Translations under genes and position numbers: made by a program
Notes under the pieces: model-generated
Told to the model about the DNA's origin: nothing
Seen by the model: the letters and a program-made list of their open reading frames with translations, nothing else
Databases searched by the model: none
Shown: one piece after another, positions 15,746 through 25,015 of the stretch
Position numbering within the stretch: the first letter of the stretch is position 1
Layout of the letters: every line of letters starts with the position of its first letter
Assembly: GCA_028284155.1 (NCBI GenBank)
Contig: JANQSF010000016.1
Location: 1-64,000, forward strand
Length of the DNA stretch: 64,000 nt
Direction: 5' to 3'
Origin: Phycisphaeraceae bacterium
GTDB taxonomy: Bacteria; Planctomycetota; Phycisphaerae; Phycisphaerales; Phycisphaeraceae

Positions 15746-16552
15746 ATGCCAAGCACGCCTTCCAACCCGACCGCTCGCCGCGAGGCATCATCCCAAAGCT
15801 CACCCGAGTCGTCGGACGACCCCGACCCGGACGCGGCGGCGCTTCGTCGGGTCGTTCTGAAAATCAGCGGGGAGGCGTTCTGCTCGCCCGGCGGGTTTGG
15901 TATCGACCCGGAAGAACTGAACCTGATCGCCACCGAGATCGCCGCGGCCGCGTCGCTTGGCGTGCGGTTGGGCGTGGTGGTCGGCGGCGGGAACATCATC
16001 CGCGGCCAGACGCTGGCCAGCGAGGGTCACGTCAACAAGGCCACGGCCGACTACATGGGCATGCTGGGCACGGTGATCAACGGCCTTGCTTTGAAGGAAG
16101 AGTTGGAACACCTCGGGCACGAAGCCCGCGTCATGACGGCGCTCAACCTGTCGTCGGTGGCCGAGCCGTACATCCGCGGCCGGGCGCTGCGTCACCTGGA
16201 AAAGGGGCGCGTCGTGATCTTCGGCGCCGGCACCGGCAACCCGTTTTTTACGACCGACTCGGCCGCCGCCCTGCGCGCAGCCGAGATCAACGCCGACCTG
16301 CTGCTCAAGGCCACCAAAGTCGACGGCGTCTACGACAAAGACCCCAACAAGCACGACGACGCGAAGCGCTACGATCAATTGACCTTCCAGGCCGCGCTCG
16401 ACCAGCGGCTGGGCATCATGGATACCGCCGCGTTCGCGCAGTGCCAGGACAACAACATCCCGATTGTCGTGTTCGACATGAAACGAAAGGGCAACATCGC
16501 CGCCGTGGTGCGCGGCGAACCGATCGGAACGCGGGTTGTGAACGATCAATGA
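15746..16552 (+). CDS. pyrH: UMP kinase
   Basis: 268 aa. Phosphorylates UMP to UDP with ATP in pyrimidine nucleotide synthesis; hexameric and allosteric in bacteria. Family markers: 'VVLKISGEAF' (nucleotide binding), 'GVVVGGGNIIRG', 'ADYMGMLGTVINGLAL', 'IFGAGTGNPFFTTDSAAALRA' and 'KATKVDGVYDKDP'. The N terminus has about 30 extra Ser/Pro/Asp-rich residues before the core; an internal start is possible but no better ATG lies close to 'RRVVLK'. Followed by frr, the common pyrH-frr order of bacteria. Confidence 0.95.
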   Translation: MPSTPSNPTARREASSQSSPESSDDPDPDAAALRRVVLKISGEAFCSPGGFGIDPEELNLIATEIAAAASLGVRLGVVVGGGNIIRGQTLASEGHVNKATADYMGMLGTVINGLALKEELEHLGHEARVMTALNLSSVAEPYIRGRALRHLEKGRVVIFGAGTGNPFFTTDSAAALRAAEINADLLLKATKVDGVYDKDPNKHDDAKRYDQLTFQAALDQRLGIMDTAAFAQCQDNNIPIVVFDMKRKGNIAAVVRGEPIGTRVVNDQ

Positions 16553-16565
16553 CGAATGAGGAAAA

Positions 16566-16679
16566 CCAAATGTCGAAAGAATGATGAAGCACGAATGGCT
16601 GAGGTTGACCCGCAACGGACGTGGTTCGTGCAGTGCACGCGTCGACTTTCGCCCTTCGACTTTTGACTTTCGACATTGG
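16566..16679. repeat. Inverted repeat between pyrH and frr
   Basis: CCAAATGTCGAAAG (16566-16579) pairs with CTTTCGACATTGG (16667-16679) with one extra A in the first arm. The interior is made of variants of 'cttcgactttcgac'. Its own family recurs in other genomes as far as I recall. It separates pyrH from frr by about 150 bases and may attenuate between them. Confidence 0.5.
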
Positions 16680-16701
16680 ACCCTATGCCGGAGGCACACC
16701 A

Positions 16702-17268
16702 ATGGACCTCGATGAAATCCTGTTGACCGCCGAAGAGGCGATGGACAAGGCGGTGACGTACCTCAAGAGCGAACTGAAAGGCATGCGCACCGGCCGGGCG
16801 TCGACGGCGCTGGTCGAATACATCAAGGTCGACTACTACGGCTCGCCGACCGACCTGCGGCAGCTCGCGCTGATCAGCGTCAGCGACGCGACGCAGATTG
16901 TGATCAAGCCGTTCGACGCCGGCAGCACGCAGGCGATCACCAAGGCCATCCAGTCGTCGGACCTCGGCCTGAACCCGCAGAGCGACGGCAAGCAGATCCG
17001 CCTGAGCATCCCGCCGCTGTCCGGCGAACGCCGTCAACAGCTCGTCGCATCCGTCAAGAAGATGGGTGAAGACGCGAAGGTCACGCTCCGCAACGCGCGA
17101 CGCGACGCCAACAAGCACATCGATCAGATCAAGAACGACAAGGAAGCCCACGTCAGCGAAGACGACTGCGACTCGTCCAAAGACGAAGTTCAGGACCTGC
17201 TCAAGAAACACGAAAAGCAGGTCACCGACGCGGTCGACTCGAAGTCGAAGGAGATACAGGAAGTGTAA
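16702..17268 (+). CDS. frr: Ribosome recycling factor
   Basis: 188 aa, the normal RRF length (about 185). With EF-G it splits post-termination ribosomes. Markers: 'MDKAVTYLKSELKGMRTGRA', 'IKPFDAGSTQAITKAIQSSDLGLNPQSD', 'IPPLSGERRQQL' and 'ARRDANKHIDQIKND'. The start at 16702 (after GGAGG at 16690) fits the usual N terminus. The C-terminal helix is more acidic than usual ('VSEDDCDSSKDEVQ'). Paired with pyrH. Confidence 0.95.
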   Translation: MDLDEILLTAEEAMDKAVTYLKSELKGMRTGRASTALVEYIKVDYYGSPTDLRQLALISVSDATQIVIKPFDAGSTQAITKAIQSSDLGLNPQSDGKQIRLSIPPLSGERRQQLVASVKKMGEDAKVTLRNARRDANKHIDQIKNDKEAHVSEDDCDSSKDEVQDLLKKHEKQVTDAVDSKSKEIQEV

Positions 17269-17349
17269 ACGCGCCGCCGCTTGCGGCTTAGCGCGTCGCG
17301 GCTGTGCCGGTTGAGGCTGTAACGTCCGTCGTACCAAAGATCATGGGCA

Positions 17350-17685
17350 ATGGCGGACCCTCCCATCCGAGAACGCCGTTGGACAATCGACCTGCTGCCG
17401 GACGAAGTCCGTCTACGCTGCTCCTATAAGCGCGCGGGACAGCGGATGATCCGATACGTCGTTCAGCTTGAGTTGCGGATTCAAGGCCGTTGGGTGGCGG
17501 TTGAGCGGTACGACAACGCTCACGGCTTCTGCCACTGGGATACAATTCATGCGGACGGGACGACGGACAAGACGCCGGTCTATTTCGGTGACGCTGCCGA
17601 AACGTTCACGCGGGCAATCACCGCGTTGCAGACGGACTGGCCCGCCCATCGCGCCCGCTACCTGGCTGAGTTGCGTCATGATTGA
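17350..17685 (+). CDS. DUF7718-like small protein (first gene of a pair)
   Basis: 111 aa. Beta-rich: 'YVVQLELRIQGRWVAVERYDNAHGFCHWDTIHADG' is the hallmark of a small domain I recall as DUF7718, with the conserved RYDxAHGxxHxD core that could be a catalytic or metal site. The next gene starts 8 bases before this one ends, so the two are co-translated. Such small overlapping pairs are typical of toxin-antitoxin modules, but no biochemical role is known to me. The family name is from memory. Confidence 0.55.
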   Translation: MADPPIRERRWTIDLLPDEVRLRCSYKRAGQRMIRYVVQLELRIQGRWVAVERYDNAHGFCHWDTIHADGTTDKTPVYFGDAAETFTRAITALQTDWPAHRARYLAELRHD

Positions 17686-17965
17686 TCCCGACACCTTCGC
17701 CCGACGACAGAGTGAACTGCACGCCGAGTTTGCGCGCTACGTCTTGGACCATCCCGAGATCGACGAGCAGTTGCCCGAAGACGCACACATCTATTTTGAA
17801 GTGGCCGGTGACGAACCGTTTAACGAGTACAGTCGGTCTTTGGCTATGCGTCGCGAACGCGAAGAAGGTGTCAAGATCGTTTGCATTCGGGTCAAAGGGT
17901 TGGCGCCCAAGCAAGGGTCGCGTCTGCTTGACCCGCAGATCACGGCGACGCCGAGCGTTGGCTGA
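17678..17965 (+). CDS. DUF5647-like small protein (second gene of a pair)
   Basis: 95 aa. 'LHAEFARYVLDHPEIDEQLPEDAHIYFEV', then 'NEYSRSLAMRREREEGVKIVCIRVKGLAP', matches the layout of the DUF5647 family (a helix with RYVLEHPE, a beta strand, a helix and a final RIKGL strand). Overlaps the upstream gene by 8 bases. The neighbouring convergent sulfatase gene ends 14 bases beyond its stop. Function unknown; possibly the antitoxin or partner of the first gene. Confidence 0.55.
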   Translation: MIDPDTFARRQSELHAEFARYVLDHPEIDEQLPEDAHIYFEVAGDEPFNEYSRSLAMRREREEGVKIVCIRVKGLAPKQGSRLLDPQITATPSVG

Positions 17966-17978
17966 CAGCTTCAGCGAC

Positions 17979-19421
17979 TTACCGCGCCTCCTTCGGCCCA
18001 TACAGATGCTCACCCCGCCGCGCCGCCTCGATCGCGCGCTTCGTGTCCTGCGCCTTGCCCGGGTCGCCCTGAGACGCCATCCACTTGTCCAACTCGGCGC
18101 TCAGGCGGGCCTTGACCTTCGCCTGGGCGGGGTCGTTCGCCAGGTTCGTCATCTCGTACGGGTCGGCCTTGGTGTGATAAAGCTGCTCGGCCGGCCGACT
18201 CATGTACCGCTTGACCAGCCGATACGTGTGCGGGTTTGCCCACGCCTCGCGCATCCAGGTCGGCCAGTAGGGGTTGTGCTTGGCGCTGCCGCCGATCTGG
18301 CCCATCAGGTGTTTCTCGATGTAAAGCTCGTTCGGCGTCAGGTTGCGGATGTACCGGTATTCGCCGTCGGTCACCGTGCGTGTCGGGTAGGGCGGGCCTT
18401 CCGGGATGTTGTTGTGCAGGCCGAACGCGTACTGACGGTGTGTCTGCTTCTTGCCCGTCAATACGGACAGGAAGCTCGACCCGTCATACTTATGATTAGA
18501 CGGCTTGCCGTCGGCCAATTCGACCAGCGTCGGCATCACGTCGGCGTACTGCACGATCGCGTCCGTGCGTTTGCCGACCGGCACCTTGCCCGGCCAACGG
18601 GCGATCAAGGCCGTGTGCACGCCCGTGTCCCAGGTCGTCCACTTGTTGCCGGGGAATTGCGACCCTTGTTCGGACGTGAACAGCACGAGCGTGTCGTCCG
18701 CGAGGCCTGCTTTTTCCAGCGTGCCGAGCAACTCGCCGACCTGCCCGTCCATGTACGTAATCTCCGCGAGGTAGCTGCCGAAGTCCTCTCGCGTCTTGGG
18801 CGTGTCCGCGATGTTGGGCGGCAGCTTGAGCTTCTTCGGCGGGTACTGCGATGCGTCGCCCATCACCCACGGCACGTGCGGCTCGACCAACGCGACGACC
18901 AGACAGAACGGCTGCGTCGGGTCGCGCGTCATGAACTTGTACGTCGCGTCGAGATCGTGATTGCGTGTCGGGCTGCGCACACAATTCGGGTCGAACCCGC
19001 CGACCTTCTCGAACGGAAACGCCTTGGCCGGCTTGACGTGCACCTTGCCGGCCAAGCCGACGCGATAGCCAAGCTTGCCCAAATGATGCGGCATGCTCGT
19101 CACGTCCGGCCGACTGGCTGAGTGGTTCCACGCGCACCCGTTGGTCATCGGGTATTGACCCGTATACAACTCGGCACGGCAAGGCTGACACATCGACTCC
19201 GCCAGGTACGCCCGGTTGAACACCAGCCCCTGATTCGCGAGCCGATCGATGTTCGGCGTCTTCGCGTTCCGCCCGCCGTACGCCGGCAGGTCGTTGTACG
19301 TGCAGTCGTCCGCCATGATGATCAGCACGTTCGGCCGATCGGCGGCGGCGCTGGGCCGCGCAAAGGCAATCAATACGGCGGCGAGTGCGAAGGGAAGGAC
19401 GATGTGAAGGCGCGTCATCAC
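17979..19421 (-). CDS. Secreted sulfatase (type I, formylglycine-dependent)
   Basis: 480 aa with a signal peptide (cleavage near 'SAAA-DR'). The metal site begins 'NVLIIMADDCTYNDL'. The formylglycine motif is C78-Q-P-C-R, with Cys instead of the usual Ser at the fourth position but still CxPxR, then 'AELYTGQYP'. 'GKVHVKP' and 'VLFTSEQGSQ' supply further active-site residues. It would hydrolyse sulfate esters (or N-sulfate) of polysaccharides in the periplasm after maturation by a formylglycine-generating enzyme, which is not in this window. It resembles the sulfoglucosamine/heparan-type group by the CxPxRxxLxTG and C-terminal layout, but the substrate is not assigned. Confidence 0.9.
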   Translation of the reverse strand: MMTRLHIVLPFALAAVLIAFARPSAAADRPNVLIIMADDCTYNDLPAYGGRNAKTPNIDRLANQGLVFNRAYLAESMCQPCRAELYTGQYPMTNGCAWNHSASRPDVTSMPHHLGKLGYRVGLAGKVHVKPAKAFPFEKVGGFDPNCVRSPTRNHDLDATYKFMTRDPTQPFCLVVALVEPHVPWVMGDASQYPPKKLKLPPNIADTPKTREDFGSYLAEITYMDGQVGELLGTLEKAGLADDTLVLFTSEQGSQFPGNKWTTWDTGVHTALIARWPGKVPVGKRTDAIVQYADVMPTLVELADGKPSNHKYDGSSFLSVLTGKKQTHRQYAFGLHNNIPEGPPYPTRTVTDGEYRYIRNLTPNELYIEKHLMGQIGGSAKHNPYWPTWMREAWANPHTYRLVKRYMSRPAEQLYHTKADPYEMTNLANDPAQAKVKARLSAELDKWMASQGDPGKAQDTKRAIEAARRGEHLYGPKEAR

Positions 19422-19489
19422 TGCTCTCCGATGTCAGGAAGAGTCGCCAGTGTACCGCGCGAGTCTGCGCATTGAATTGGAGGCAATCG

Positions 19490-20950
19490 CTACCGCACCA
19501 CCGCTGCGGTCAACCGTTTCCCAACCTCCCACACGGGGCCGGGGAACTTGTGGCATGCCGCGACGACGGCTTCGACGCCGTCGGCAATGGCGTTGATGTC
19601 CTGCTCGTTGACGACCAGCGGGGGCAGGAACTTGATGACGTCCATGTTGTGGCCGGCGACCTGCGCGAGGATGCGGTGGTCTTGCAGCAGGGGGATGAGC
19701 ATCGCCTGCGGGAACAGGCTCTGATCGAGTTTGTGCAGCAGCGACCAGCCCATCTTGAGTTTCAGGCCCTTGGGCGGGCCGAACTCGATTGCGAGCATCA
19801 GGCCCTTGCCGCGCACCTCGGCGACCATCTCGTGTTGGTCTTGTAGCGCTTCGAAGCGTGACTTGAGGCGGTCGCCCATGGCGGCCGTGTTCTCGATCAG
19901 TCTCTCTTCCTGGATGACTTGCAACGCGAGCAGGCCCGCGGCCATCGCCAGGTCGTTTTGGCTGAATGTCGTCGAGTGGACCATGCAGCGGTCCATCGAG
20001 CCGAATACCTTGTCGTGGATCCAACGCTTGCTCATGACCGCCGCGACCGGCACGTATCCCCCTGACAACGCCTTGGCGGTGATGAGGATGTCCGGCTCGA
20101 CGTTCCAGTGTTCGCAGGCAAACATCTTGCCCGTTCGGCCGTAGCCGGTTTGCACTTCGTCGAGCGCGAACACCGCGCCGTGTTTTCGGCACAGCTCGGC
20201 CACGCCGGGCAGGTAGTCGTCGTCGGCGACGAACACGCCCTTGCCCTGGATCGGCTCGACGATGAAGCCCGCGACGTCGCCCTTGCTCAGCTCGCGTTCG
20301 ACCGCGGCCAAGTCGTTGAAGGGGATCTGCGTGCAGTCGTCCATCATGTTGCCGAAGCGTTCGCGAAACTCGACGCCACCGTTGAGCGACAGCGCGCCGT
20401 AGGTCAGGCCGTGGTACGCCTTGTTGCAATAGACGATGCGCTGCCGACCCGTCGCCGCGCGGGCGTACTTCATGGCCGTCTCGACGCCTTCTGCGCCCGA
20501 ATTGCAGAAGTAGACCATCTCCAAGTCACCCGGCGCAACGGCGAGCAGCCGCTCAGCCAGCAGGCCGGATAACCGCGGCACGCCGAACTTCGGCAGGCTC
20601 GGCAGGTCGAGGTCCATGACCTGCTTGAGCCCCTCGCGGACGGTCGGGTGGTTTCGGCCGACGGCGAACGTGCCGAACCCGCCGAGGCAGTCGATGTACG
20701 TGTTCCCGTCCTCGTCGAACAGGTGCGCCCCTCGGCCGTGCGTGTAGTGGACGTGGTAGCCCAGCGTTTTGAGCACCTTCGACAGCGACGGGTTGACGTG
20801 CTCAGCGAACAGTTTGGCCTCGTCGTCGCCGCGGGTTTCGAGCAGTTGCTTGAAGTCCAGCGGCGCGGTCGCGGGCCGATCGGCGACGGGTTTTTTCACG
20901 TCGCTCGGCGGCGCGTTCGGCGGCACATCGGGTATGGGCGAAGCGGTCAT
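19490..20950 (-). CDS. PLP-dependent class III aminotransferase
   Basis: 486 aa. Family markers: 'GRGAHLFDEDGNTYIDCLGGFGTFAVGRNHP', 'YFCNSGAEGVETAMKYAR', 'YHGLTYGALSLNG', 'GFIVEPIQGKG', 'FALDEVQTGYGRTG' and the PLP lysine in 'ITAKALSGGYVPVAA'. The C-terminal 'ILAQVAGHNMDVIKFLPPLVV' recalls putrescine/acetylornithine-type and hopanoid (HpnO-like) aminotransferases. An N-terminal extension of about 30 residues rich in Pro and Ala is disordered. No hopanoid or polyamine genes are adjacent, so the substrate is open. Confidence 0.88.
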   Translation of the reverse strand: MTASPIPDVPPNAPPSDVKKPVADRPATAPLDFKQLLETRGDDEAKLFAEHVNPSLSKVLKTLGYHVHYTHGRGAHLFDEDGNTYIDCLGGFGTFAVGRNHPTVREGLKQVMDLDLPSLPKFGVPRLSGLLAERLLAVAPGDLEMVYFCNSGAEGVETAMKYARAATGRQRIVYCNKAYHGLTYGALSLNGGVEFRERFGNMMDDCTQIPFNDLAAVERELSKGDVAGFIVEPIQGKGVFVADDDYLPGVAELCRKHGAVFALDEVQTGYGRTGKMFACEHWNVEPDILITAKALSGGYVPVAAVMSKRWIHDKVFGSMDRCMVHSTTFSQNDLAMAAGLLALQVIQEERLIENTAAMGDRLKSRFEALQDQHEMVAEVRGKGLMLAIEFGPPKGLKLKMGWSLLHKLDQSLFPQAMLIPLLQDHRILAQVAGHNMDVIKFLPPLVVNEQDINAIADGVEAVVAACHKFPGPVWEVGKRLTAAVVR

Positions 20951-21075
20951 GTTTCGATCGTAAGGTCACGCCGCGACGCCGGTCAAACGCCCCGGATCGG
21001 CGCTGGATTGACACCGGCCCTCGGCCGATCTAACGTCAGGGCTACCGCCGCAGGCCTCGTGCCGGCGGCCGATCG

Positions 21076-21149
21076 GGGCTCGTAGCTCAGTTGGTCAGAG
21101 CGCACCGCTGATAACGGTGAGGTCGGAGGTTCGAATCCTCCCGGGCCCA
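21076..21149 (+). tRNA. tRNA-Ile (GAT anticodon)
   Basis: 74 bases with a full cloverleaf: acceptor GGGCTCG/CGGGCCC (one G-T pair), D-arm GCTC...GAGC, anticodon stem CACCG/CGGTG with loop CTGATAA (anticodon GAT at 21110-21112), and T-arm GGAGG-TTCGAAT-CCTCC. The discriminator is A. CCA is not encoded. It stands alone, without adjacent rRNA genes. Confidence 0.97.
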
Positions 21150-21320
21150 CTTCCCATTTCTGTTAGTCGATCTCGAATCGTGACATTCGTGGTGTGTACC
21201 AGCGTTGAGGGAGACGATGCTCGCTTTGCGCGTGGCTGTGGCGTCTTTGCGTGCAAGAGACGGATGTGGCGTCGCGCGAAGGATTAGACTGGTAAGCCGC
21301 TAAGATGTACCGGCCCTCCG

Positions 21321-21460
21321 AACAACCTCTCCCATTGGGAGAGGTCGGCGGCTTTGCCGCCGGGTGAGGGTTCGGCGCGGCCGTGCCCCGGCTTAAAGCG
21401 GATCGTTCACGGCGCAGAGCCCTCACCCCAACCCTCTCCCCGAGGGAGAGGGAGTTGTTC
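21321..21460. repeat. Inverted repeat of CCTCTCCC/GGGAGAGG type
   Basis: Arm 21321-21370 (GAACAACCTCTCCC then GGGAGAGG and GGGTGAGGG) pairs imperfectly with 21420-21460 (CCCTCACCCC then CCCTCTCCCC and GGGAGTTGTTC). Each arm also folds on itself (CTCTCCC...GGGAGAG). It fills most of the 370 bases between tRNA-Ile and the DUF1592 gene; the rest shows no gene. Repeats with this CCCTCACCCCAACCCTCTCC wording are common intergenic elements in many bacteria. Confidence 0.65.
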
Positions 21461-21521
21461 TGAATCCCCGGACATTGGTGAGACTCGAACAACGGCCATT
21501 GTGTCGAGACGGATCGCACTC

Positions 21522-23453
21522 ATGCATCCCACACGTTCCATTCCACGTATTGCCAGGACGGTTTCGGCATTGGGCTGTGTCGTGGTCTTGTTCTTCGGAA
21601 CGCGCGGTTGGGCCCAGGTGGGCGGCGTCGGGCCGGACGAGGCGGCGTTGCGGGCGGACGCCAGGAAGGTCTTCAAGGAAAGAGTGGAGCCGTTTGTCAA
21701 GCGGTACTGCACGCGGTGCCACGGCAACCGGGCCAAGGCGGGGATCAATTTTTTGGCGGCGCTGAAACACCCCGGGGGCGCGTCCTCGGCGTTGCAGTGG
21801 AAAAAGGCCGTCGCCAACGTCAAGGTGCACGACATGCCGCCGGACGGTGCGCCAAGGATTCCTTCCGACGAGGAGCGTCGCAAGTTCATCGAGTGGGTCG
21901 GCAAGATCAAGTACCTGAGCCCGCGCGACCCCGGCCCGTTCGTGATCCGCCGTCTGACCAAGGTGGAGTACGGCAACACGCTGCGCGACCTGTACGGCGT
22001 GGACCCGTCGATTGCCGACCGCCTGCCGGACGAGGTGTTCGGCGAGGGCTATCTCAATTCGATCTCGCCGCTGCAGTCGGAGTTGTTTCTGGGGATCGCC
22101 GACGATGTCGTCAATCAGGTCGTTGCGCCGGAAGGCAAGGCGCCGACCGCGATACAGAAACGCCTGTTCGGTGAGGCGCCGCCCAAAGGCGCCGACCTGC
22201 GAAAGGCGGCCCGGCGGGTCGCGCGTTCGTTGGCGCGGGACGCTTACCGTCGGCCGGCGTCCGAAGCGGAGTTGGAAGTCCTTGTCGATGTTTACGATCT
22301 GGCCAAGGCAAACAAGCTCAACCACACGGCCGCGCTTGGGCTGATGCTCAAGGCCGTGCTCGTCTCGCCGCAGTTTCTTTTTATCACGCCGGCCGGCAAG
22401 CCGAAGTCGTCCGAGCCGATCGTCCGGCTGGACGACTACCAGTTGGCCTCGCGCTTGTCGTATCTGTTGTGGTCGTCGCCGCCCGATGCGGAGTTGTCCG
22501 CGCTGGCTGACCGCAACGAACTGCACAAACCCGAAGTGCTGCGCGCTCAGGCGGAGCGTTTGATAAAGCATCCCCGTGCGCGGGCACTGTTTGACGGGTT
22601 CGGCGCCCAGTGGCTTGGGCTGAGCGAACTGGAGCGCCAGGAGTTCGACCCGGAAATGTTCCCACAGGCGACGCCCGCACTGCGCCGGGCGATGGTGGAA
22701 GAGGCGCGTCTGTTGTTCGAAAGCATCGTGCGCGAGAACCAGAGCGTCGTCCGGTTTGTGGACAGCGATTACACCTTCGTCAACGGGCCGCTCGCCAAGC
22801 TGTACGGCCTCGAACAAGACGTTCAGGGCACGGAGATGCGCCGGGTCAAACTGAATGACCCTAACCGGGGCGGCATCCTCGGTATGCCGGCCACGCTGGC
22901 AGCGACGTCGTTCCCGAATCGGACCAGCCCTGTGCGTCGTGGCGTGTGGGTGCTTGAAAAGGTGTTGGGCGAACGCGTCCCGCCGCCCCCGCCCGACGTG
23001 CCCGAACTGGCTGAGCAGGACAGCAAGCAGGTCGAGGGTCTGACGCTGCGGCAACGGACGGAGCTGCACCAATCCGACCCCACCTGCGCCAACTGTCACA
23101 AGGTGCTCGACCCGATCGGGTTTGGCCTGGAGAACTTCGACGCCATCGGCCGATGGCGGCAGAAGGACGACGCCGGGGTCGCGATCGACTCGGCGGGCAA
23201 ACTGCCGAGTGGAAAAGGCTTTTCCACCCCGGCCGAGTTGAAACGCCTCCTGGCTGATCGCAAGGCCGACCTGGCCCGCAACCTGACCGAACGACTCATG
23301 GCCTACGCGATCGGCCGACAACTGGAAGGCTACGACGAGATCGTGGTCGACCGGCTGATGGTTAAGATTGCCCAGGACAATTACCGCGTCCGGACGATCA
23401 TCACCGAGATCGTCACCAGCTACCTGTTCACGCACCGCCGAGTCAAGGGATGA
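21522..23453 (+). CDS. DUF1592/DUF1588 planctomycete cytochrome-type protein
   Basis: 643 aa from the ATG at 21522, which gives a signal peptide (hydrophobic core '[13 protein letters not shown]'). Class c haem motif C63-T-R-C-H67 near the N terminus, followed by the DUF1587 region ('[20 protein letters not shown]'), DUF1592 ('[23 protein letters not shown]'), DUF1588 ('[34 protein letters not shown]', then '[23 protein letters not shown]', a second CxxCH) and DUF1585 at the C terminus. Function unknown; exported electron-transfer role inferred. The stop overlaps the DUF1552 start (ATGA), the usual two-gene unit in planctomycetes. Confidence 0.9.
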   Translation: MHPTRSIPRIARTVSALGCVVVLFFGTRGWAQVGGVGPDEAALRADARKVFKERVEPFVKRYCTRCHGNRAKAGINFLAALKHPGGASSALQWKKAVANVKVHDMPPDGAPRIPSDEERRKFIEWVGKIKYLSPRDPGPFVIRRLTKVEYGNTLRDLYGVDPSIADRLPDEVFGEGYLNSISPLQSELFLGIADDVVNQVVAPEGKAPTAIQKRLFGEAPPKGADLRKAARRVARSLARDAYRRPASEAELEVLVDVYDLAKANKLNHTAALGLMLKAVLVSPQFLFITPAGKPKSSEPIVRLDDYQLASRLSYLLWSSPPDAELSALADRNELHKPEVLRAQAERLIKHPRARALFDGFGAQWLGLSELERQEFDPEMFPQATPALRRAMVEEARLLFESIVRENQSVVRFVDSDYTFVNGPLAKLYGLEQDVQGTEMRRVKLNDPNRGGILGMPATLAATSFPNRTSPVRRGVWVLEKVLGERVPPPPPDVPELAEQDSKQVEGLTLRQRTELHQSDPTCANCHKVLDPIGFGLENFDAIGRWRQKDDAGVAIDSAGKLPSGKGFSTPAELKRLLADRKADLARNLTERLMAYAIGRQLEGYDEIVVDRLMVKIAQDNYRVRTIITEIVTSYLFTHRRVKG

Positions 23454-24832
23454 CCCACATGAACAACCAATCCCGTGTCGATCGTCGCAGCTGGCTCAAA
23501 GGGGCGGGCGTTTCGCTCGCGCTGCCGCTGCTGGATTCGGTGGGCTGGGCGGAGAACCGCGGGCAGGTCGCCAAGCCGCCGGTGCGACTCGGGTTCATGT
23601 ACATGCCGCATGGCGTGATCATGGACGAGTTCTGGCCGAAGAGCCCCGAGGCCTTTCTCAAGTCGCCGCCGCCGGCCATCCGGTCGCTCGGCCCGGTCCT
23701 CGACCAATGCCTCATGATGAAGGGGATCTCGGGCGTACCGATCTCGCCGTTCAACGGCGCGCCGCACGCGCTGGAGTTGTCGACCTGGCTCACAGCGACA
23801 CTGCCGGATGCGGACACGCGCAGCCGGGTCAACATCGCGATCTCGGCAGACCAGATCATGGCCAACTACGTGGGCGCTCACACGTCGCTGCCCTCGCTTG
23901 AACTGGCGACGATGCCGCAGACGTGGAAGGAGAACCAGGAAGGCCTGCACGAGGCGTACTACTCGCACTGCAGCTACCGCTCGCCCACGCAGCCCGTCCC
24001 CGCCGAGATCGACCCGCGCAACGTGTTGAACAGGTTGTTCGGCAAGCGCGGCAAGTCCGGGCGGGTTACGCCGGTCAATCCGCTCGACCGGCAGATGCTG
24101 GACAAAGTGCTCGGCGGCGCGAAAGACCTTCGCCGAACGCTGTCGCGGACCGACCAGCGTAAGCTCGACGAATATCTCGACAGCGTGCGCGCGGTGGAAC
24201 GCCGCATCGCCGCGATCGTGTATCGTCAGAAGGAAGCGGCGCTGGAGAAGGCGGGCGTCCGGTCAGCCAAGCGCAACGCCAGCGACTCGCCGCCGATCGA
24301 GGTGAAGATCCCCCTGGGCGACAAGCGCAGCGAGTACATGCAGGTCATGTGCGACCTGACGGTGTTGGCGTTCCAGACGGACACGACGCGCGTCAGCACC
24401 TACATCGGCTCGACGCCTAATGGGGTCACGTACCCCGAGTTGGGTTTCACGGACCAGCACCACTCGCAGACGCACCACAACAACCGCAAAGAGATGGTTC
24501 GGAAGGTGGCGGCGATCACCGAGTTCAACATCGCCCAGTTCGCTTACATGGTCAAAAAGATGCACTCGCTCAAGGAAGGCGACGCCACGCTGCTGGACAA
24601 CTGCATCATGATGTGGGGCTCGGGCCTGGAAGACGGCAACAGGCACCAACGCCACAACCTCCCGTTCATCGTCGCCGGCAAGGGCGGCGGGTCGATCCGC
24701 ACCGGTCGGTTCCTGCCCAACACGAAGGGGAACCAGGGCGACCTGCTCACGACACTGCTCGCGTGCGCCGGCGTGCCCCTGGATCGTCCGATCGGCATCG
24801 CGACCAAGCAGTTGAATGAGATCAAGGCGTGA
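23450..24832 (+). CDS. DUF1552 Tat-exported protein
   Basis: 460 aa. Twin-arginine signal ('[19 protein letters not shown]') and the DUF1552 pattern: '[10 protein letters not shown]', 'GISG', '[11 protein letters not shown]', '[13 protein letters not shown]', '[20 protein letters not shown]', '[11 protein letters not shown]', '[30 protein letters not shown]'. Structure prediction of related DUF1501 proteins places them near the alkaline-phosphatase/sulfatase fold, and that may apply here. Always seen with DUF1592 partners; overlaps the upstream gene by four bases. Role unknown. Confidence 0.9.
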   Translation: MTHMNNQSRVDRRSWLKGAGVSLALPLLDSVGWAENRGQVAKPPVRLGFMYMPHGVIMDEFWPKSPEAFLKSPPPAIRSLGPVLDQCLMMKGISGVPISPFNGAPHALELSTWLTATLPDADTRSRVNIAISADQIMANYVGAHTSLPSLELATMPQTWKENQEGLHEAYYSHCSYRSPTQPVPAEIDPRNVLNRLFGKRGKSGRVTPVNPLDRQMLDKVLGGAKDLRRTLSRTDQRKLDEYLDSVRAVERRIAAIVYRQKEAALEKAGVRSAKRNASDSPPIEVKIPLGDKRSEYMQVMCDLTVLAFQTDTTRVSTYIGSTPNGVTYPELGFTDQHHSQTHHNNRKEMVRKVAAITEFNIAQFAYMVKKMHSLKEGDATLLDNCIMMWGSGLEDGNRHQRHNLPFIVAGKGGGSIRTGRFLPNTKGNQGDLLTTLLACAGVPLDRPIGIATKQLNEIKA

Positions 24833-24966
24833 GCGGCGGCGCGGTATCTCCATTGCTGGGTTGTCGGTCTCATCCCGATAGAATTGCCCGAAGTGGAACT
24901 CCCTTCAAACGATCATCCCGCGTATGTCTTGACGGATTGGGGGCGTACTTAAGCCTGTCATTTGAA

Positions 24967-24992
24967 ACAACCCCGATGTGAGTCGGGGTTGT
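24967..24992. terminator. Bidirectional hairpin between convergent genes
   Basis: ACAACCCCGA (24967-24976) and TCGGGGTTGT (24983-24992) form a perfect 10-bp stem with a six-base loop. It lies between the stop of the plus-strand DUF1552 gene and the stop of the minus-strand PEP-CTERM gene, the expected place for a shared terminator. The T-run is weak on both strands. Confidence 0.65.
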
Positions 24993-25015
24993 GTGTACTT
25001 GGATTGTTTCTTGGA

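Noticed and set aside
21076-21149. tRNA-Ile as the attachment site of an integrative element
   Set aside because: Flanking genes are ordinary chromosome genes, no integrase is nearby and the Mu-like module uses a DDE transposase, which does not need a tRNA site.
21423-23435. 670-codon minus-strand open frame
   Set aside because: Antisense to the DUF1592/DUF1588 gene with conserved CxxCH motifs; composition typical of a shadow frame.
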